A DNA stretch of 64,000 nt, taken from Lucinisca nassula. Taxonomy: Eukaryota; Mollusca; Bivalvia; Lucinida; Lucinidae. The DNA lies in contig OY757010.1 in assembly GCA_963580285.1 (NCBI GenBank), positions 67,602,406 to 67,666,405 of the forward strand, read 5' to 3'. The notes under the pieces were generated by a model that was not told the DNA's origin, did no database searches, and saw nothing but the letters and a program-made list of their open reading frames with translations. Of this stretch, positions 47,030 to 59,169 are shown one piece after another. Position 1 is the stretch's first letter, and each line of letters begins with the position of its first letter. The position numbers and the translations under genes are program-made.

Positions 47030-48255
47030 AGAATCGCGCAGTCGATGGCACGCCATCGCATATCCCCACGCTTTTTTAAAAATACGCCTCGATATAAGTT
47101 CTCAATTGCAACTCCCACCCAATCTTAAGATCAAAATTCCGAAAGTGTCATGCACTCCTCAGACCAAAGAGCTATCAGTTCCCAAAGTTTCATGTTTCTA
47201 TCTGAAACGGCGTAGGAGGAGTTATCCGGTAATCGTTAAAAAGGGGGTTATGGGGGTGAAAATCCAAGTTTTTGACCTCTGGTGACCTCAAACCTGACCC
47301 TAGGGGTCGAATTTTGATTGTTATGTATTCTACACATTATGCCGTTCGATTTGATATGTCACACGACCAGGTTCTGAAAACTTTGATTTTTTACCCCCGG
47401 GGCACCACACCCCCTGGCCTGGCCCCTAGGGGTAAGATCAAAATTACGAAAGTGTCATGCACTCCTCAGACCAAAGACTTTTCAGTTCCCAAAGTTTCAT
47501 GTTTCTTTCTGAAACGGCGTAGGAGGAGTTATCCGGTAATCGTTAAGAAGGGGGTTATGGGGGTGAAAATCTAAGTTTTTGACCTCTGGTGACCTCAAAC
47601 CTGACCCTAGGGGTCAAATTTTGATTGTTATGTATTCTACTCATTATGCCTTTCGATTTGATATGTCACACGACCAGGTTCTGAAAACTTTGATTTTTTA
47701 TCCCTGGGGCACCCCATCCCCTGGCCTGGCCCCTAGGGGTAGGATCAAAATTCCGAAAGTGTCATGCACTCCTCAGACCAAAGACCTATCAGTTCCGTAA
47801 GTTTCATGTTTCTTTCTGAAACGGCGTAGGAGGAGTTATCCGGTAATCGTTAAAAAAGGGGTTTATGGGGTTGAAAATCCAAGTTTTTGACCTCTGGTGA
47901 CCTCAAACCTGACTCTAGGGGTCAAACTTTGATTGTTATGTATTCTACCATTATGCCGTTCGATTTGATATGTCACACAACCAGGTTCTGAAAACTTTGA
48001 TTTTTTACCCCCGAGGCACCCCACCCCCTGGCCTGGCCCCTAGGGGTAGGATCAAAATTCCGAAAGTGTCATGCACTCCTCAGACCAAAGACCTATCAGT
48101 TCCCAAAGTTTTAAGTTTCTAGCTGTAAAAGTGTGGGAGGAGTTGTCCGGTAAGACGGACGGACGGACGGACGGACGGACGGACGTACGGACGTACGGAC
48201 GACGGAGACAATTACAATATCCCCACTTTTTCTTCGAAAGGCGTGGGGATAAAAA
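47030..48255. mobile_element. Nested HINE-like element with about 305-bp core repeats
   Basis: Subterminal inverted repeats TATCCCCACGC (left) and GCGTGGGGATA (right). The core is about 3.3 units of about 305 bp starting CAAAATTCCGAAAGTGTC (47132, 47444, 47749 and 48053, approximately). Ends with a (GGAC)n microsatellite at about 48151-48200. Open frames across it are repeat artefacts. Confidence 0.75.
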
Positions 48256-48329
48256 AAAGCTTAAAAACGTCTTCACTGAAACCATACAGCCCATAGCTTA
48301 CATATTTACTATGTAGTAACGTGAAGTGT

Positions 48330-50290
48330 TCACTTACATAAATCCTGCCAACCATGCCTCTGGTCTTGTTTCTTATGATAAGACGCATTCAGTGACACCA
48401 ACCTGGGGTCCCCCTGGGATGTACCTGGGCCATGTCCCACCTCCTCCACTTCATAAAAGGCCCCATTTCTCAGAAACCGTTCAGATCCTCACCCCTAAAC
48501 CATATATATTCTTGTTCCTTATGATAAGACGCATTCAGTGATTCCAACCTAGCGGTCTCCTGGGGTGCGCCAGGGCCATATCCCACCCCTCCAATTCATA
48601 AAAGGCGATATATCTCAGAAACCTTTCAGATCCCCTCCCCAAATCCATATATATTCTTGTTGCTTATGATAAGACGCATTCAGTGACAGCAACCTGGTGG
48701 TCCCCTGGGATGTGCCTATGCCATGCCCCACCCCATCCACTTCGAAAAAGGCCCAATATATCAGAAACCGTTTAGATTCCCACCCCTAAACCATACATAT
48801 TCTTGTTCCTTATGATAAGACGCATTCAATGATACCAACTTAGGGTCTCCCAGGGTGCGCCGGGGCCATGCCCCAACCCTCCATTCATAAAAGGCGATAT
48901 ATCTAAAAAACATTCAGATCCCCACCCCAAAACCATATATACATGTATTCTTGTTTCTTATGATAAGACGCATTCAGTGACACCAACCTGGGTGTCCCCT
49001 GGGATGTGCCCGGGCTATGCCCTACCCCCTCCATTTCATAAAAGGCCCAGTATCTCAGGCCCCCGCCCATCGGGGCTTGAAAAAATAGATGGGCTACATG
49101 GTGCTTCAACGCAGAGCTGAAACTGACCGCACGTGAGAACTGGTAAACCGTAAGAGGATCTAAGCCTGCCCAGGCAAAACGGTGCGAGTCGATCCGTCCA
49201 TGGTTATAAAACCTATTGGTTTCATTGGGCGACAGGGCTTGAGATGTCATTTCATCTTAATGTCGGGTTAAAGTCCCACAAAATTGGAAGCAACGTCTCC
49301 AAAGTGACCTCAATAGTGTTGACGGGGACGTTAAACCCCAAATAAAAAACAACAACAAAAAAAAAACCACACACACACACACAAAAAAAAAAATCTCAGA
49401 AACCGTTCAGATCCCCACCCTAAACCATATTTATTCTTGTTCCTTATGATAAGACGCATTTAGTGATTCCAACCTAGGGGTCTCCATTCAGATCCCCACC
49501 CCACAAACCATATATTCTTGTTCCTTATGATAAGACGCATTCAGTAACACTAACCTGGGTGTCCCCTGGGATGTGCCCGGGCCATGCCCCAACCCCTGCA
49601 CTTGTAAAAGGCCAAATATCTCAGAAACCATTTAGATCCCCACCCCTAAATCATATATATTCTTGTTCCTTATGATAAGACACATTCTGTGATATCAACC
49701 TAGGGGTCTCCCATGGTGCACTGGGGCCATGCCCCACCCCTTCACATCATAAAATGCCAAGTGAGAAAATGTTCAGATCCCCATCCCTAACGCATGTATA
49801 TTTGTGTTCCTTATGATAAGACTCATTCAGTAAGATCGATCTGGGGTCTCTTTGTGCTAGGGCAATGTGCCGATGCCATTGCCCGCCCCTCAACTTCATA
49901 AAAGGCCATATATCTCAGACACCATTAAGATCCCCACCTCATAATCATATATATTCTTGTTCCTTGTGATTAGACACATTCAGTCACACCAACTTGGCGG
50001 TCCACAGGGGACATTCCTCTCCTCTTCACTTCATAAGAGGGCCTCATATCTCAGAAACAGTTCAGATCGCCACTCCTAAACAATATATGTTCTTCGTCCT
50101 AATGATAAGACAAATTCAAGGACAACAATCTTGGATTTCCTGGGGTCTGCCAGGGCCATGCTCCAACCCCTCGCCAGCTTTAAAGGCCTTATATCTCAGG
50201 AACTATACACATCCACACCCATAATCCATATATATTCTTATTCCTTAAGATAAGACGCATTCAGTGATACCAACGTGGGCTCTGTTGAGT
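48330..50290 (-). repeat. Tandem array A, about 146-bp unit
   Basis: Repeats of TATTCTTGTTCCTTATGATAAGACGCATTCAGTG..CAGAAACCGTTCAGATCCCC. About 12 units, interrupted by an S3 copy at 49062-49362. Confidence 0.9.
49062..49362 (+). mobile_element. SINE-like repeat S3, full length, inside array A
   Basis: From GCCCCCGCCCATCGGGGCTT to GACGGGGACGTTAAACCCCA, with an A/CA-rich tail to about 49393. TATCTCAG flanks both sides, suggesting a target duplication. Confidence 0.85.
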
Positions 50291-50411
50291 CCATGTCCCA
50301 ACCCTCCACTTCATGAAAGTCAATAATAATCAATAAATTAAAACCATACATGGCTACCAGTGGGCAGTGCCCGCCTGAGCTTTGGTGAGCACAGTGGCCC
50401 ATGGGCCTCTT

Positions 50412-50522
50412 GTTTATATGCATGGAAGGTCCTACTCACGCGAATTTGCCTGAGCAGGCTTTGGACCTTGTAAGCGGTTTACCATTACTACCTATTTTTC
50501 CACGCTCCGATGGGCGGGGAGC
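50412..50522 (-). mobile_element. SINE-like repeat S3, 5' part
   Basis: ATGGAAGGTCC..AGCGGTTTACC..CTCCGATGGGCGGGG. Confidence 0.65.
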
Positions 50523-50554
50523 AGAATAGAAGTGAAGGCAAAATTGACATAGAG

Positions 50555-50705
50555 GATATTTGATTTTTTCAGTGTAAGATCGAATTTTATTTCATCGAAT
50601 GAACACCAAAACTGTTATTTTCACGAGTGGCGTAGCCACGAGTGAAAATAGCAGTTTTGGTGTTCATGAGTGAAATAAAATTTGATCTTGCACTGAAAAA
50701 ATCAA
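50555..50705. repeat. Long near-perfect palindrome
   Basis: Arms of about 65 bp (TTTGATTTTTTCAGTG.. and its complement) around a centre at GTGGCGTAGCCAC (about 50632). Confidence 0.85.
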
Positions 50706-50712
50706 ATTTTCT

Positions 50713-51228
50713 GTTTCTTACATGCTTCAAAAGGCAATATTTAGCGTCTTTAATGGTGTCGCTCACATTGGGAGAAAATTATCTTTGTTCCTGTTCGTTT
50801 CGCGTCAATTTAGTGGTGTCCATCGTGTTTAGTGGGTATACTATTGGGTGTAAACTAAAAGTTTGCACCTGAGAAATGGCCTGGGATGGTATTATTATGA
50901 ATGATTAATGAAATAATTGAGAGAGTAGTTTTCCAAAGAAGTTGCTGGCAAGTCTAACGTCGCGCGACAAAAGACGTGACGTCAGCGTCATAAATGACGT
51001 CAGTAACGTCCCCGTCACACATGAACGGGCTATGCGTCAATTAGAACACATTTCAGTATTGTTCAGTTATCTGACAACGATAAAATTGAAATTAGAGTTA
51101 GATTTGAAGAAAAAAGTAGTCCCAAACAGTGAAAAATAAAAAATCGTATTTTCACTGTTTGAAACAGTGAAAATATCGATTGATATCACTGATAAATCTC
51201 TATCATTCATTGAAAAGCATGTAAGAAA
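50713..51228. mobile_element. MITE-like element with TTTCTTACATGCTT ends
   Basis: Inverted ends TTTCTTACATGCTT (50713) and AAGCATGTAAGAAA (51228). Non-coding; contains ACAGTGAAAA words shared with the neighbouring palindrome. Confidence 0.55.
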
Positions 51229-51299
51229 GAATTATCACACATCTCCCATCTAAGACATCATTGGGAAACACGAACATGAATTAACTTCACTATAATGAA

Positions 51300-51645
51300 G
51301 ACGTCATTTATCATCCGTGAATGTAATAACGCCATGTATTCATGCATTAAATTCGGTTATCCACCAGTGGATTAAATATGCAAATTAGTTCGATACGTTC
51401 CGTAGTGTTACACGTACGACGTCCATAACAACGTTGCGTTTACTAAAGGCGGAATATTGACATTTTTGTACAAAAATCATCAATAAAATGCGTTTTAAAT
51501 GTCATGTGATAAATAGAATCCTGCATTTGTGCTCATGTATTATTGAATTTATAAAACTCGTTGAGGAAAAGGGATAAAATGCTCGGCGAGGCCTCGCATT
51601 TTATCCCTTTTCCTCAACTCTTTTAATAAATTAAATCATGTAAGC
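51300..51645. repeat. Dispersed repeat P with long hairpin, second copy
   Basis: Homologous to 16790-17145, with the same GAGGAAAAGGGATAAAATGC palindrome (about 51551-51615). Confidence 0.82.
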
Positions 51646-51879
51646 TCCTCTATATAAGCCTGCCAGTGAAACTGTGGTTAGGTCGGCAAGACCTAGATAG
51701 TGTTGACTGGTTTGCTATACTCAATCTAAAACAACAAATAAAATATAATTGAGCCGGGGCACAGGATTTCCTACCATTTACATGTGCACCCAACGAAGAA
51801 TCAGATGAGTCTGCGCATCCATTTAGTTTGACAAGAGACTTCTCTTGTTGCATGAAGGCGCATTGGGCCCTTAGCTATC

Positions 51880-51955
51880 CATAGGGCGCTCAACGAAGAC
51901 TCTGATCAGGCTGCGCGGATGCGCAGGCTGATCTGAGTCTTCGCTGAGCGCACAT
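51880..51955. repeat. Palindromic element
   Basis: AGCGAAGACTCAGATCAGCC-type arms around TGCGCGGATGCGCA; same core as near 12.83 kb. Confidence 0.7.
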
Positions 51956-52099
51956 GTAAATTGCAGGAAATGCTGTGCTCTCAACCTCGTAGAGAATATG
52001 GTTTTTCGAGAAGACTATTTTACATGTGTTTTTATTAGCTCACAAGGTGAGCTTTTGTGATCACATTTCGTCCGTCGTCCGTCGTCCGTGCGTGCGTGC

Positions 52100-52860
52100 T
52101 TGCGTGCGTGCGTAAACAATTTCTTGTTCGCAAGATAGCATCTTCAGTTATGATTTGATTTTAACCAGACTTGCACACAACTTGTACCACCATGAGATCT
52201 GGGTTCCTTTCTTAAACCAACCATATCCCATCGTGTGTTACGGAGTTACGGCCCCTGAAAGGGCAAAGCTTGCCTATTTTGGTCTTGTCTGCATGATAGC
52301 TGTTTCATTAATGATTTGCTTTTAACTAAACTTGCACACAATTTGTACCACCACAAAATCTTGGTTCCTTTCCTGAACCAGCCATATCCCATCATGGGTA
52401 CCAGAGTTATGGCTCACGAAAAGGCAAAACATTTCCTATTTTGGTGTTGTCTGCACAATAACCGTTTCATTTATCATTTGATTTTAACCAAACTTACACA
52501 CAATTCGTACCACCACAAGATCTTGGTTCCTTTCTTGAATCAGGCATATCACATCAAGGGTACCAGAGTTATGGCCCCTGAGAGGGCAAACATTGGTTGT
52601 TTTGGTCTTGTCTGCATGATAGCTGTTTTGTTTATGATATTATTTTAACCAAATTTACACACAACCTGAAGCACCATAGGATCTTGGTTTCTTTGTTGAA
52701 CCATCCATATCCCATCATCTGTTCCAGAGTTATGGCCCCTGAAAGGGCACAAATTGCCTACATTGGTCTTATCTGCACAAAAGCCGTTTCATTTATGATT
52801 TGATTTTAACCAAACTTGCACACAACTTAAACCACCATAAGATCTTGGTTCCTTTGTTCA
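52100..52860 (+). repeat. Tandem array D, about 161-bp unit
   Basis: About 5 units of TTGATTTTAACCAAACTTGC..GATCTTGGTTCCTTT..AGAGTTATGGCCCCTGA. Confidence 0.92.
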
Positions 52861-54690
52861 AGTTTGAATATGGGTCATGTCCGGACAAAAATGAGGTCAG
52901 TAGGTCAAATCATAAAAACAAACCTGTGAACACTCTAGAGGCCACATTTTAAGTCCAATCATCATGAAACTTACTCAGAATGATTGCCTTGATAAAATCT
53001 TGGCCAAGTGTGAATATGGGTCATATCAGGTCAAAAAGTAGGTCAGTAGGTCAAATCATAGGAAAACCTTGTGAACATTCTAGAGGCCATAGTTTTGGTC
53101 CGATCGTCATCAAACTTGCTCAGAATGATCGTCTTAACAATATCTCGGTAAGGTTCGAATATGGGTAATGTCGGGTCACAAAGAAGGCCAGTAGGTCAAA
53201 TCAAAGAAAAACCTTGTGAATACGTTAGAGTCCACTGTTTTGGACCTATCATCATCAAACTTGCTCAGAATGATTATCTTGACAATATGTCGGTCAAGTT
53301 CGAATATAGGTCATATCGGGTCAAAACGTAGGTCAGTAGGTCAAATTAGAGTAAAACCTTGTGAACACACTAGAGGCCACAGTTTTGGTCCGATCATCAA
53401 TAAACTTGTCCAGAATGATCATCTTGACAATATCTCAGTCAAGTTCAAACTTGGGTGTTGTATGGTCAAAAAGTAGGTCAGTAGGTCAAATCATAGAAAA
53501 ACCTTCTGAACACACTAGAGGCCAAAGGTTTGCTCCAATCATCATCAAACTTGCTCAGAATGATCATCTTGATAATATCTTGGTCACGTTTGAATATGGG
53601 TCATGTCCGGTCACAAAGTAGGTCAGTAGGCCAAATCATAGAAAAAACCCTTGTGAATACACTTGAGGCCATAATTTTGGTCCAATCATCATCAAACGTG
53701 CACAGAATGATCATTTTGACAATGTTTTGGTCAAGTTCAAATATGTTACATGTTGGGCCAAAAAGAAGTAGGTCAGTAGGTCAAATCAGAGAAAAACCTT
53801 GTGAACACACTAGAGGCTACCGTTTTGGTCCGATCATCACCAAACTTGCTCAGAATAATAGTCTTGACAATATCTGGGGCAAGTTTGAATACGGGTCATG
53901 TCGGGTCAAAAAGTAGGTCAAATCATAAAAAAACATTGTGAACACACTAGAGGCCACAGTTTTGGTCCGAACATCATCAAACTTGCCGAGAATGATTATC
54001 TTGACAATATCTCAGTCAAGTTCAAACATGGGTCATGTTAGATAAAAAAAATCAGGTCAGTAGGTCTAATCATAGAAAAAACCCTCTGAACACACTAGGG
54101 GCTACAGTTTTGGTCTTATCATCGTCAAACTTGCTCAAAATGATCATTTGACAATATCTTGGTTAATTTCGAATATGGGCCATGTCGGGTCAAAAAGTAG
54201 GTTAGCAGATCAAATGATAGAAAAACGTTTTGAACACTCGTAAGAGGCCACAGTTTTAGTCAAATCATCATAAAACTTGCTCAGAATGATCAAATGGACA
54301 ATACCTCAGTAGGTTATTTTGTCATAACTGTTGGACCGATTGAGACAGAGCCTTCATGTCTGGTCAATATATAGGTCAGTAGGTCAGATTGTTGAAAAGC
54401 CTTGTGAACACACTAGAGGCCCCAGTTTTGACCCGATCGTCATCAAACTTGCTCAGAATGATCATCTTGACAATATCTGGGTCAATTTTGAAAATGGGCC
54501 ATGTCGGGTCAAAATGTAGGTTAGCAGATCAAATCATAGAAAAACGTTTTGAACACTCTAAGAGGCCACAGTTTTAGTCAAATCATCATAAAACTTGCTC
54601 AGAATGATCAAATGGACAATACCTCAGTAGGTTATTTTGTCATAACTGTTGGACCGATTGAGGCAGAGCCTTCATATTTGGCATGTAGGT
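52860..54690 (+). repeat. Tandem array E, about 146-bp unit
   Basis: About 12 units of CAAACTTGCTCAGAATGATC..GAATATGGGTCATGTCGG..AGTAGGTCAGTAGGTCAAAT. Reading frames here run with the repeat and are not genes. Confidence 0.93.
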
Positions 54691-56187
54691 TCCTTGTGAC
54701 AATGGATTCCCACTCATATAAAGATTTGACCTGTTACCTTGACCTGTGACCTGCTTTATCACACCTTTTGAACCATATGAGATAGAGCCATCATATTTGG
54801 CATGTATGTTCCTTGTGACAAGGTTTTCTCAACCAGTCAAAACTTTTGACCCATGACCCACTCAGCCTCATAGAGCATACCGTTTCTGAGGATATAATTT
54901 TGTAAGTATTTTTATATATATATTTTTTTCATTTTGGTTTCCATGGCAACCAGTCAAAATGAGCAATAGGTCTAAAAGCATATGGCAGATGGTAGATTAC
55001 TTCAGGAACATTTCTATGAAAGTTGTGTTAAAATATCTGCAAAGGCGTGGCAGTAAATGCCATTTTTCGATTTTCCCCATATAAATCAATGGAAACTCTA
55101 AGAAATTAAAGAGCTGGATTTCATAAAAAAAAAACAACGTAAAACCTGTAAAGGCAAATCTGGTGAACATTTCCATAAACTCTCAGCCTCATAGAGCATA
55201 TGGTCTCTGAGGAGATAATTTTTTAAAGTATTTTTTTCTATTTTTTAAAATTTTGATTTCCATGGCAACCAGTCAAAATGAACAATATGCCTAAAATCAT
55301 ATGGCAGATGGTAGTTTGTTTGTTTGATTTGGGGTTTTAACGTCCCCATCAACACTGTAAATGTCATTTTGGAGACGTTGCTTCTAATTTTTTGGGACTT
55401 TAACCCGACCCTGAGATGAAATGACATCTCAAGCCCTGCCGCCCAATGAAACCAATAGCATTTATAAGCATGGATGGTCCGACTCGCACCGCATTGGCTG
55501 GGTAGGCTTAGATTGTAAGCGGTTTACCAGTACTCGTGTGCGGGTCGGTTTCAGCTCTGCATGGAAGCATCATGCAGCTCATCCAATTCTTCAAGCTCCG
55601 AAGGGGCGGGGGCTATGGCAGATGGTAAACTGCTGATGGTAGACTGCTTAAGATACATTTCTATGAAAGTTGTGTCAAAGTATCTTCAAAGGTTTGGCAG
55701 TTAATGGCATTTTCCAATTTTCCCAATTACAAGTTGCCATAGCAACCAAACTAAAGACACGAAATGCATAAAAAACACAAAACCCTTAAAGGAAAATATA
55801 GTGAATATTTTCAAAAAGTCTCTGCTTCCTAGAGCATATGGTTTCTGAGTAGATGATTTTTAAGAACTCTTTTCTATTTTTTTTTTTTTTTTGCATTTTG
55901 GTTTCCATGGCAACCAATAAAAATGAGCAGTAGGCCTCAAATCATATGGCAGATTGTAGATTGACTAAGGAACATTTCTATGCAAGTTTTGTCAAAATAT
56001 CTGCAGAGGCTTGGCAGTAAATGCCATTTTTCAATTTTATCCTATTATAAGTCTATGGAGACCCTAAGTTGCCATTGCACCCAAACTAATGCGCCGAATT
56101 TCATAAAAAAAACTTTCAATCCCCCAGCCCAAGAATGCTACAGATAAAAGTTTGGCCCAATCGGCCCAGTGGCTACAGAGGCGAGTG
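54691..56187 (+). repeat. Diverged repeat tail of the giant element
   Basis: At least three copies of TTTCCATGGCAACCAGTCAA with GAGCATATGGTTTCTGAG and TTCTATGAAAGTTGTGTC, up to the CAATCGGCCCAGTGGCTACA site. Confidence 0.8.
55316..55615 (-). mobile_element. SINE-like repeat S3, full length, inside the giant element
   Basis: Flanked by ATGGCAGATGGTA (55302 and 55615 areas), consistent with a target duplication. Confidence 0.85.
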
Positions 56188-56522
56188 TGTGTGTGTGTGA
56201 ATTCGGGTTTTAACGTCGCTTTCAACAATTTTTCAGTCATATCACGAAGGTGTCTGGTTGCGACAGGGAGCTCAATACTCACTTTTATAGTGCTGCCTCA
56301 CTGAAGTATCATGTCCCAGACACATTACATGATACTACACCAAGTCACATTATCCTGACACTGGGTCGACCAGTCCGAGCTCTACCCCGTAAATCTGAGT
56401 GCCAAGCGAGGAGCAGCTAGTACCATTTTTAACGACTTTAGTACGTCGCGGCCCGGGATCGAACCCGTGACCTCCCTTTCCCCAGAGCGGACACTCTACC
56501 AACTGAGCTATCGGGGCCGGTA
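56188..56522 (-). mobile_element. tRNA-derived SINE, type 4, fuller copy
   Basis: Head CCGGCCCCGATAGCTCAGTT and GGTTCGATCC on minus; CA tail. Imperfect duplication GGCTACAGAGGCGA / AGCCACAGAGGAGA at its flanks. Confidence 0.9.
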
Positions 56523-56662
56523 GCCACAGAGGAGATGTCGTTTGAAAGTGTTGACGACAGACATACGACGCAGACGCAGACGACGACGACGCAGATGACG
56601 ACGACGACGGCCAACTGCCTATCCTATAAGCTCTCCCGAAGCCTTTGGCACTGGTGAGCTAA

Positions 56663-57060
56663 AAAGCTGCAAATGAATAAAAATAGTTTTGCTTGGAAAT
56701 TAAGACTGCATTTATTCACAAATGTTCTGAAATTTTATTATTCTTGTATACCTTTTTTCGGAACGTAGATAGCATATAACGACTTTTTCTTGGAATCAAA
56801 GTGCAGTGGTGAAAAAGAGGAATATTTTTTATTTTATTTCAAGAAAATAAAATGAAAAACCTGTGTGTCCTTTCGGCATATCTGAAACAGTGGTATCCTT
56901 TTTGGGGGAAATTCGGATTTGAAATTATTGGATTATCTTTCTTTACCGGGTGGAATTTCAAAGTCCCATACGAGGCGATTTCATGCAAAGTTACATGTAC
57001 ATGTAACAAGAATGTTGTCATGGTGAACATCTATTGAAGTGCAAAAGATACGCCCCATGT
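56663..57060. other. Non-coding spacer
   Basis: AT-rich, no recognisable feature. Confidence 0.45.
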
Positions 57061-57065
57061 AATAC

Positions 57066-57585
57066 AATAGAAGTAAAGGCAATGATCAGGAATCGATACA
57101 ATTAACCCATACCTCCCATCAGAGACACCAAAGGGAAAGAAACAGAAACATGATACAACTAGACCCTAATGGAAACACCAATAGCGGAAAGTCAAAAGAA
57201 CAGTTACTTTCCCACAAAATGGCCAACTGGCCATCCAAAACAAAAATATATAAATAATTCACACATTGAAAGACGAACAATAACAAATAAACTACGACAG
57301 AAGAACCGCCTTGGAACGGTCAGTGAAAAGTATCTCACTTGGGGGCTTAAATCGATTTTACTCGGCCGCAATCCTCGCCCTTACTTCCGTCGAGATTTAG
57401 ATAAATTATTTCTTCAGTCCGCATGAAGACTTACTAACTCATCAGTACAACGTCTCAGAGACCACAAAAATCAAACAACTACAGAGATGGAACAACGGTG
57501 AGGACTCCACAGCAAGAAAACACTGAACTGCTTGAGCAGAAGAAAACCAACATTTAGACAGAGCATCAGGTACCCAGTAGGAGAG
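57066..57585 (-). mobile_element. Naiad PLTR
   Basis: AATAGAAGTAAAGGCAATGA to GACAGAGCATCAGGTACC; almost complete, solo. Confidence 0.85.
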
Positions 57586-58200
57586 TTGCTAGGGCCGTCG
57601 TCAAGATTTTAATTTTTTGTAAGCTTCCGCGAAAGGGATTATTTTTTATAGCAAAAAATAATTGTGAAATCGGAAGCTACTTCCGGTCATTTTAACATAG
57701 GCATACGGTCGTCAGAAATGATAAAATTTGCATTCAAAAGCACAAATGAAAACATCAACACTTCCTAAAATGTTTCATTACTTCAGTTATGGTTGTCACT
57801 GAAATGGAACGTTTTCGAAGCTTCGTTTATTAGGTAACCCATATTTTTAAACAAACCTCTGGTCAAACAGTACCGGTCAGTTATTTTGGAATAAAAAAAT
57901 GGTCAGAAAAAATTTTGGTTCAAATTTTCCCAAAATGTTTGTCATACATTATTCTATCTTTCAGCTGAGTATCTACACTAAAGTAAACACAGTAATGGAA
58001 ATGTTGACGTCAGAAGTTGGGTCAATATTTGACCTAGTCGCAACGCTTGCACACACAATTTTTTAAATTACATGGCTGCGAAGAAAAGTATATTAAAATT
58101 TAAACGCTTAAAGAAGGCGTATTTCGTCAAAATACGTTATGAACCTTGGTTGTTAGACCACAACTAAACTAACTGTCTCTGGAATTCTTTATTTTTGTCG
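57586..58200. repeat. Dispersed repeat (GGAATAAAAAAATGGTCAG family)
   Basis: Shares TTTTGGAATAAAAAAATGG with 60400-60425 and surrounding words. A GGAAGCTACTTCC palindrome lies near 57670. Non-coding. Confidence 0.5.
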
Positions 58201-58290
58201 GTAAGTTAAGCAGTTTCACACTTTGATACGGCAACTGAGGTATGACCGACTCAGAATCGTAAGGAGATTGATAGATAGACAGAAGCCGTT
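58200..58290 (+). mobile_element. LINE 3' tail relic
   Basis: TATGACCGACTCAGAATC followed by a GATAGATAGACAG tail, as in the LINE at 13216-13770. Confidence 0.6.
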
Positions 58291-58371
58291 TGTGAACACG
58301 TAGATCAGAATCAGATTTTTTATTGGTGTCACATCAGATACATTCTAATCCTATGCAAAACGCATCACTAG

Positions 58372-58376
<5 letters not shown>

Positions 58377-58411
<35 letters not shown>
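58377..58411 (+). repeat. (TC)n microsatellite
   Basis: Simple repeat. Confidence 0.95.
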
Positions 58412-58414
<3 letters not shown>

Positions 58415-58654
58415 AGTCTATCTGACGGCATTGTATCTGTTGGTATTCCATTACTGCAGCCTGTGAGTGGTGACTGCTATATGTTCGAGCCTTCATAAAA
58501 TGACACCGACTTGGAGAAAGATTGGATTAGTGTACTGCGCTTCGGTCAAAGCCTGCAGGACCACTTCTGATCTTCTTCCCCCCACCCCCCCCACCCCCCC
58601 CTCCCCGGGCAAATGACTTTTAAACGTCGATGCAACATCATGCTGTTGCATCGA

Positions 58655-59060
58655 CGTTGCGTGTTTATATGCTTGGACGGGCCGACTCGCACCAATTTGC
58701 CTGGGCAGGCTGAGACCTTCTAAGCATTTAAGAGTACTCGTGTGCGGTCGGTTTCAGCTCTGCGTGGAGGAAGCATTGTGCAGCCCAATCTATTTTTGAA
58801 AGCGCCGGTGTGCGGTGGCAAAACATACCCCTGTAAACCCCAGTTTTACTACACTTAAAAGTGGTGTGTAAAGGGTGTCAAAATTATACGGGTCTGTTTT
58901 TGTGATGGTACTCACCCATCGGGTTTTTGGTCAATGTAAATCAGTAACAGAAAGGTAATCATTATGGATGAGATGACTTCAAATTGGAAGCAACGTCTCC
59001 AAAATGACCTTTACAGTGTTGACGGGGACGTTAAACCTCAAATCAAACAAACAAAACTCA
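58655..59060. mobile_element. S3 fragments in opposite orientation around a foldback-element piece
   Basis: S3 5' part antisense at 58655-58815; a piece matching 41050-41130 at 58816-58930; S3 3' part sense at 58975-59060. Confidence 0.65.
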
Positions 59061-59169
59061 GACGGGGTTTTAATATGACATGACATTCATTATCCACTAA
59101 ATGTGAATTTCAAGGCGAGGCGGCTGCCGTCTTCCAAAGATTACCTGCCTGAAAAGGAGAATGGGGGTG

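Larger units (their letters stand above)
44184..50415 (-). mobile_element. Giant HINE-like (non-autonomous Helitron/Helentron-type) composite element
   Basis: Read on minus it starts AAACAAGAGGCCCATGGGCC (50415) and ends CTCTGCTGAGCTAA (44184). Just before the end is a hairpin CCGGA-GAC-TTCGG. About 50 bp of this 3' end match the end of the 52.0-56.7 kb element. The body is two tandem arrays plus nested insertions, with no coding capacity. Assignment to HINE-like elements rests on the hairpin, CTAA-like end, subterminal repeats and central tandem arrays; the target site is not diagnostic. Confidence 0.6.
52035..56662 (+). mobile_element. Giant HINE-like composite element
   Basis: Ends form a perfect 9-bp inverted repeat: TTAGCTCAC (52035-52043) and GTGAGCTAA (56654-56662). 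The 5' end has an AGCTCACAAGGTGAGCT hairpin. The 3' end has a hairpin CCGAA-GCC-TTTGG about 10 bp before CTAA. Inside are two tandem arrays, further diverged repeats and two SINE insertions. No coding capacity. Bivalve elements with this organisation are widespread; Helitron-type relationship is inferred. Confidence 0.65.

Noticed and set aside
47022..47800. Three similar plus-strand frames
   Set aside because: Successive copies of the 305-bp core repeat, not a gene family.
52860..54690. CRISPR-like array
   Set aside because: Repeats are contiguous, diverged and long, without unique spacers; eukaryotic satellite-like DNA.
52316..54749. Series of overlapping plus-strand frames of 60-128 codons
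   Set aside because: They follow the period of tandem arrays D and E; unit length and indels explain them.
56455..56522. Possible functional tRNA gene on minus
   Set aside because: Head of a type 4 SINE with a sister copy at 42.8-43.1 kb.
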